A stretch of 64,000 bases of DNA, taken from the NCBI GenBank assembly GCA_034008185.1, contig CM067082.1, forward strand, positions 101,737,311 to 101,801,310, in the 5' to 3' direction. This DNA is from Gorsachius magnificus (Eukaryota; Chordata; Aves; Pelecaniformes; Ardeidae). Shown here one piece after another: positions 60,301-64,000 of this stretch. Each line of letters begins with the position of its first letter. The stretch's first letter is position 1. The notes under the pieces were generated by a model. It was given only the letters and a program-made list of their open reading frames with translations, had not been told where the DNA came from and did no database searches. Made by a program: the position numbers and the translations under genes.

Positions 60301-63300
60301 TAATGGAAGTAAATTAATATTTGAGCATTTAAAGTTATTTTAGCTTATTTATTCCAGTCCTCTTCCCTTCATCCAAGTTGGAATAACCTAGGAAGTCATC
60401 TAGGTACTTCCCTACCACAAAATAGTTTTCTTTAAGATGGCAAATCCAGCACAGAAGTGCCAGAGACTTGTCCTCCAGGAGGTATAAGCCCCCTGCCCCA
60501 CTAGTGTGTTTATAACATTTGACTTACATTTAATCTTACCCAAATAACATGAGATTTTTAAACCTTCAAACATGGGCAATCTGTGGCATGCAACCTATTT
60601 ATGAACACTGGCAAGAAACATTATAGTAACCAGTCCAGAGAGGACATCACCAAATATTACTAACCAGTTTGGCAAGTGTTATTAGCTTCTCTATAGGTCT
60701 AGTACTTGCCAGATGTTGGTAGTGCCTTCCCACAAACACTTCAGTATGGTACATTGCAAGTGTTGTTATTTCTATTCTACCTGTAATTTTTTCTAATTAA
60801 ATATTTAAATCGTGACAGATTTTTAGATTAAGGTATTTTCTTTTTAATTCATACATTCATAATTTAAATAATTCAAGTCAGGTTAGCTGGAGCCAACAGG
60901 TCAGCAAGAGGTCTTGGCAACTCAGGCAAACTGTGGGGGTGTAAACCAAAATGCAGCTCAGCAGGAAGGGGAAAGGATGGTCCAGCACTGCTACAAATTT
61001 CTTTCTTTATCAGCAAATTCCTTCTGGTGCTTCCAAGGACTACCTCAGATTTGCACCTTCTTTTACTACTGCCTTATTTACACGTTTCAGTTAAAACTGA
61101 TCATAGAAGTCCAGTGAAAGTCAAAAAAGGATTTTTTTTTAAATGCGCACCCATGGCAGATATCTGTTTTAAAGACAGATCTCAGTACAACTTGCTTGGC
61201 TATAACTCACATAAGTCACTTCAGTCCAGTGCAGACTTGTATTTATATGCCTCAGCTTTGATGCTGCTTTACCTGCAGTAATAGGAAACAACAAAAACTC
61301 TACAGTGATAGCATTGGGGTTTTAGATAATGTGAACTGTGAGGTTTTCTAGCACTAGAAAACCTTTAGGACCCCATGCACACAAGGCACACCACAAGATT
61401 AGCAATCAAACCCAAAAATGGCCAATCCTGAAAGATTCACCCAAAGAGCACCTAACTCTCAAAAGGATCTGGGGCCTCATAAGAAAGGCCTCAGTTGCAT
61501 TCCAGCAGCAGAGAGGCTACTGCCTTTTTTTGTAGAATGCCCAGATGGCTACAGCATTCACCCTGGAAACAGGAGACCCAAGTCCTTTTGGAATTTTTTT
61601 TCTGACAGCACTTCCAGGCACCTTGCCCCAAGCTTCAACTTAGCAGTACTGGGCAGGAGGGGACGAGGAGATGCTTCCCACTCCTCCTAAGGAAGATGAA
61701 TCGCTGTGCAGTGAAGAGCGTAGAATCACCAGGCCAGCAAAGAGCCAGTGACACTGCAGTGAGATCACTGAGCTTGAGGGGGAAGACCTGTGTGGTAGCC
61801 ACAGCCAGGATAGTGCTTTGGTCAATTAATATTTTAGTGCAAAATAAGTAGCTCTGGGAGCAGGGATGGGAACCCAAGCTTCCTCCTTCATGGGCATCAT
61901 ATCTAAGAGATTAGTCATGATCTCTCATTTGTTTTTCCCCTCCTACAAGCACCTCTCCCTACCTCTCATAAGAGGTGAGAAAATAGCAGCTTTTAAGAGA
62001 AAGGAGAGTTGTGGCTGTGATTACCTAGGGGATGCCAACCAGTTAGGATTAAAAGTAAGGTACCCAAGCTGCAGGATTCAGAGCTCAGCCCTGCACTTAA
62101 TGCTTCCTCTTGGGTACCTCCAGACCAGTGGATATTGATTTTCAGTAGCTCCCAGCTCACCATGGTGGTGGTTGCGAGCTCCTCCTTGCAGCACAGCCTT
62201 CTCTGTGCCAGACACATGCCAGGTTCCTTTGTGGCATTTTAAAGTACACCCCAGTATTTTGGGTCTCCCCTTCTACAAGGCATACCACTTGCCCCAGGTG
62301 GACAAAAAATACAAGATCTTTTTGGAAGCCCTAGGGAACTGTTCCTTCTTACTCCTGCATGTTATGAAGCCTTCTCAAGCCTTTCTTCCTTGAGTTTTGT
62401 GCACTGTACATATACTGCTAACACATGGAGTATATACTTGGTTTTGCCATCAGAATGGCAAGGCTAATAAATTTCAGAAAAAATCGCCTCTTTGCCCATC
62501 TAACACATGTTTCTTTCCAGCCAGGAGCATGCCTGAGACTAGTCCTTAATCCCTGGCCAAAGGAAAACAATGTTGTGCATAATTACCAGGCTGTTAGTCA
62601 AAGGTGGACAACCTCCTACTGTCCATCTTTGTGCCTAACATGCAAACAGGAGGTGGCAAATCTGTCTGCCTTGCACAGGCTGTAAGCCCCAGTCTGCCAC
62701 TTTAACTCACCATCACCATCCAGTCTACCAGGCTGGCAAAGGCTTCTGTGTTCAAGAGGAGGAAAGACATGCCTTTTCCCTTTTAAAGGGATATGAATTA
62801 AAGATCAAGGTTCTATCCTCAGGGTTTTATTTCTTCTGTGAAAGACGATATTAGGCTTCATCAAATAGACTGAAAAAGACCTTATAAAATAATGACCAAA
62901 GCCTTCCAGTTGTCATAACAGTGGATGTAGAACAAATGTGCAGACTGCACCCCTATTTACTTAGCAGCATGAGACCAGGCTGATAACAGGAAAAAGTGGG
63001 AGAAAAAGAAATACATTTGTGTAGTTTGCTGCATTTTAGAAATTAGAAGTGCACATTTTGATTCAAAAGAAGTCCAGAAAGTTTAGCCAGATATCAAAGG
63101 GATCACAGGCAATAATCCCTACTACTTTTCTATTTAAATAAAATAGAAGATCAAAGTATTTCCAAATGAAACATTCACAAATACCGTTAAGATTGGAGAA
63201 TCATGAATTTAGTTCTGAAAATGTAGATAATTATAAATTATCCATGCACATGAATTTTAAGAGTAGTTCTTAACTGCAAGTATAACAGGCATAAATGATG

Positions 63301-64000
63301 GCCAGAAGCCTTTAAGAATAAAAGCCAGGCCTTTGGAACACAGTATAAAATTTGGAAGTATCTGAATGACCAACTAAGAAAAAGAACAGAGGTGTTTAGG
63401 TACATGAAGCCCCAGAGGCATTTGAGATCTCCCTTTATAAAGCTTAGCTTTCTGTCCAGACAACATAGTGTTTCCCACAGGCCAGCAGAGGTAGATGTGT
63501 GGAGAGCGCTGGCAGCCTCAGAAAGCCTCTGCCATGCCCCAGAAGCGTATGTGACTAGATGGCAAATAGCTCATAAGATGCTAAGAAAAAAGCTTGTTTT
63601 AAAAATAGCTTTTAAGCCTCCTTGCAGCTTGCCTTTAAGTAGATTTAAGATCTATTTAAAAAGCCTACCAAATGGAACTCCTACATATCATGTATTTCAA
63701 AAGCAGCTGAAAAAAATATACTGCTTTCTTTCACCCTGATATTTTCTGTCTCATATCAGATTTTTACATTTAGTGGAGCTTCACAGGCACAGAAGTCTAG
63801 GAAAGACTAATCCTGCCCTGAGCCAAGCAGTTTGCACCCATGCTGACTCACCTGGACATCTTTCCCATTCTAGAACTGAAGCAGTAAATACAAACTTAGG
63901 TGGACAGTTTGTAACTGTTCCCAGCACTTACATTTTTCAAAGTCTTTAATATTTGCAGTTTTTTCTTAAAGCTGCAGCCCTTGCTGTGAAAATACCAGCT
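57361..64000. other. Non-coding stretch, no gene seen
   Basis: No exon, RNA gene or clear transposon could be supported in the last 6.6 kb. Minus-strand donor-like GCAG|GTAAAG at about 61271 has no matching acceptor with an open frame. The open frames near 57477-57825, 61418-61690, 62425-62685 and 63392-63739 lack recognisable motifs. The sequence is AT-rich and looks like intron or intergenic DNA. Confidence 0.65.

Noticed and set aside
1..64000. CRISPR array, prophage, operon or bacterial insertion sequence
   Set aside because: Repeat content, CpG depletion, CpG island and splice-like signals are vertebrate; no direct-repeat/spacer array or bacterial gene organisation was seen.

Overview
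The window reads as nuclear DNA of a bird, probably a neoavian. The clearest evidence is a well-preserved antisense CR1 LINE 3' end at 4641-5049, with the avian CR1 tail ending in copies of ATTCTATGATTC. A second CR1 fragment (22725-22948), a much older 1-kb CR1 remnant (16965-17975), two further ancient CR1-like pieces, MIR-type SINE fragments and a small hAT-like MITE fit the usual amniote or avian repeat set. No prokaryotic, viral or organellar gene was seen. Almost all long reading frames here are chance frames in non-coding DNA.

The main landmark is a CpG island at about 35330-36690. Within it, the minus strand has a short open frame starting at ATG 35872 that runs into a strong splice donor (CAG|GTACGAG, intron beginning at 35842). 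Reading leftward, the next good minus-strand acceptor (pyrimidine tract then TTTCAG) is at 34296. It opens, in the same phase, a CpG-dense exon that stays open to a TAA at 34164-34166. A canonical AATAAA follows on the minus strand at 33911-33906. Together these make a coherent two-exon model encoding about 53 residues. I do not recognise the protein, and the exons could instead belong to a longer or non-coding transcript. This is the most interesting candidate in the window.

Layout: 1-33.9 kb is non-coding sequence with scattered repeats, one unrecognised protein-like ORF (29989-30213, minus), and several transcription-factor-like motifs (RFX X-box at 14086, Grainyhead sites at 25673 and 33947, TALE homeodomain motifs near 31 kb). 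The stretch 33.9-36.7 kb holds the putative promoter and two-exon unit. The stretch 36.7-64 kb is again mostly non-coding. It has three MIR-type fragments, an ancient CR1-like remnant near 57.2 kb, an open frame without a start codon at 37468-37734, and a possible terminal exon with a membrane-spanning segment at 55658-55737 (minus).

Limits: everything was read by eye. No gene could be named with confidence, so gene symbols are left empty. Repeat family calls rest on recalled consensus patterns, not on a search.
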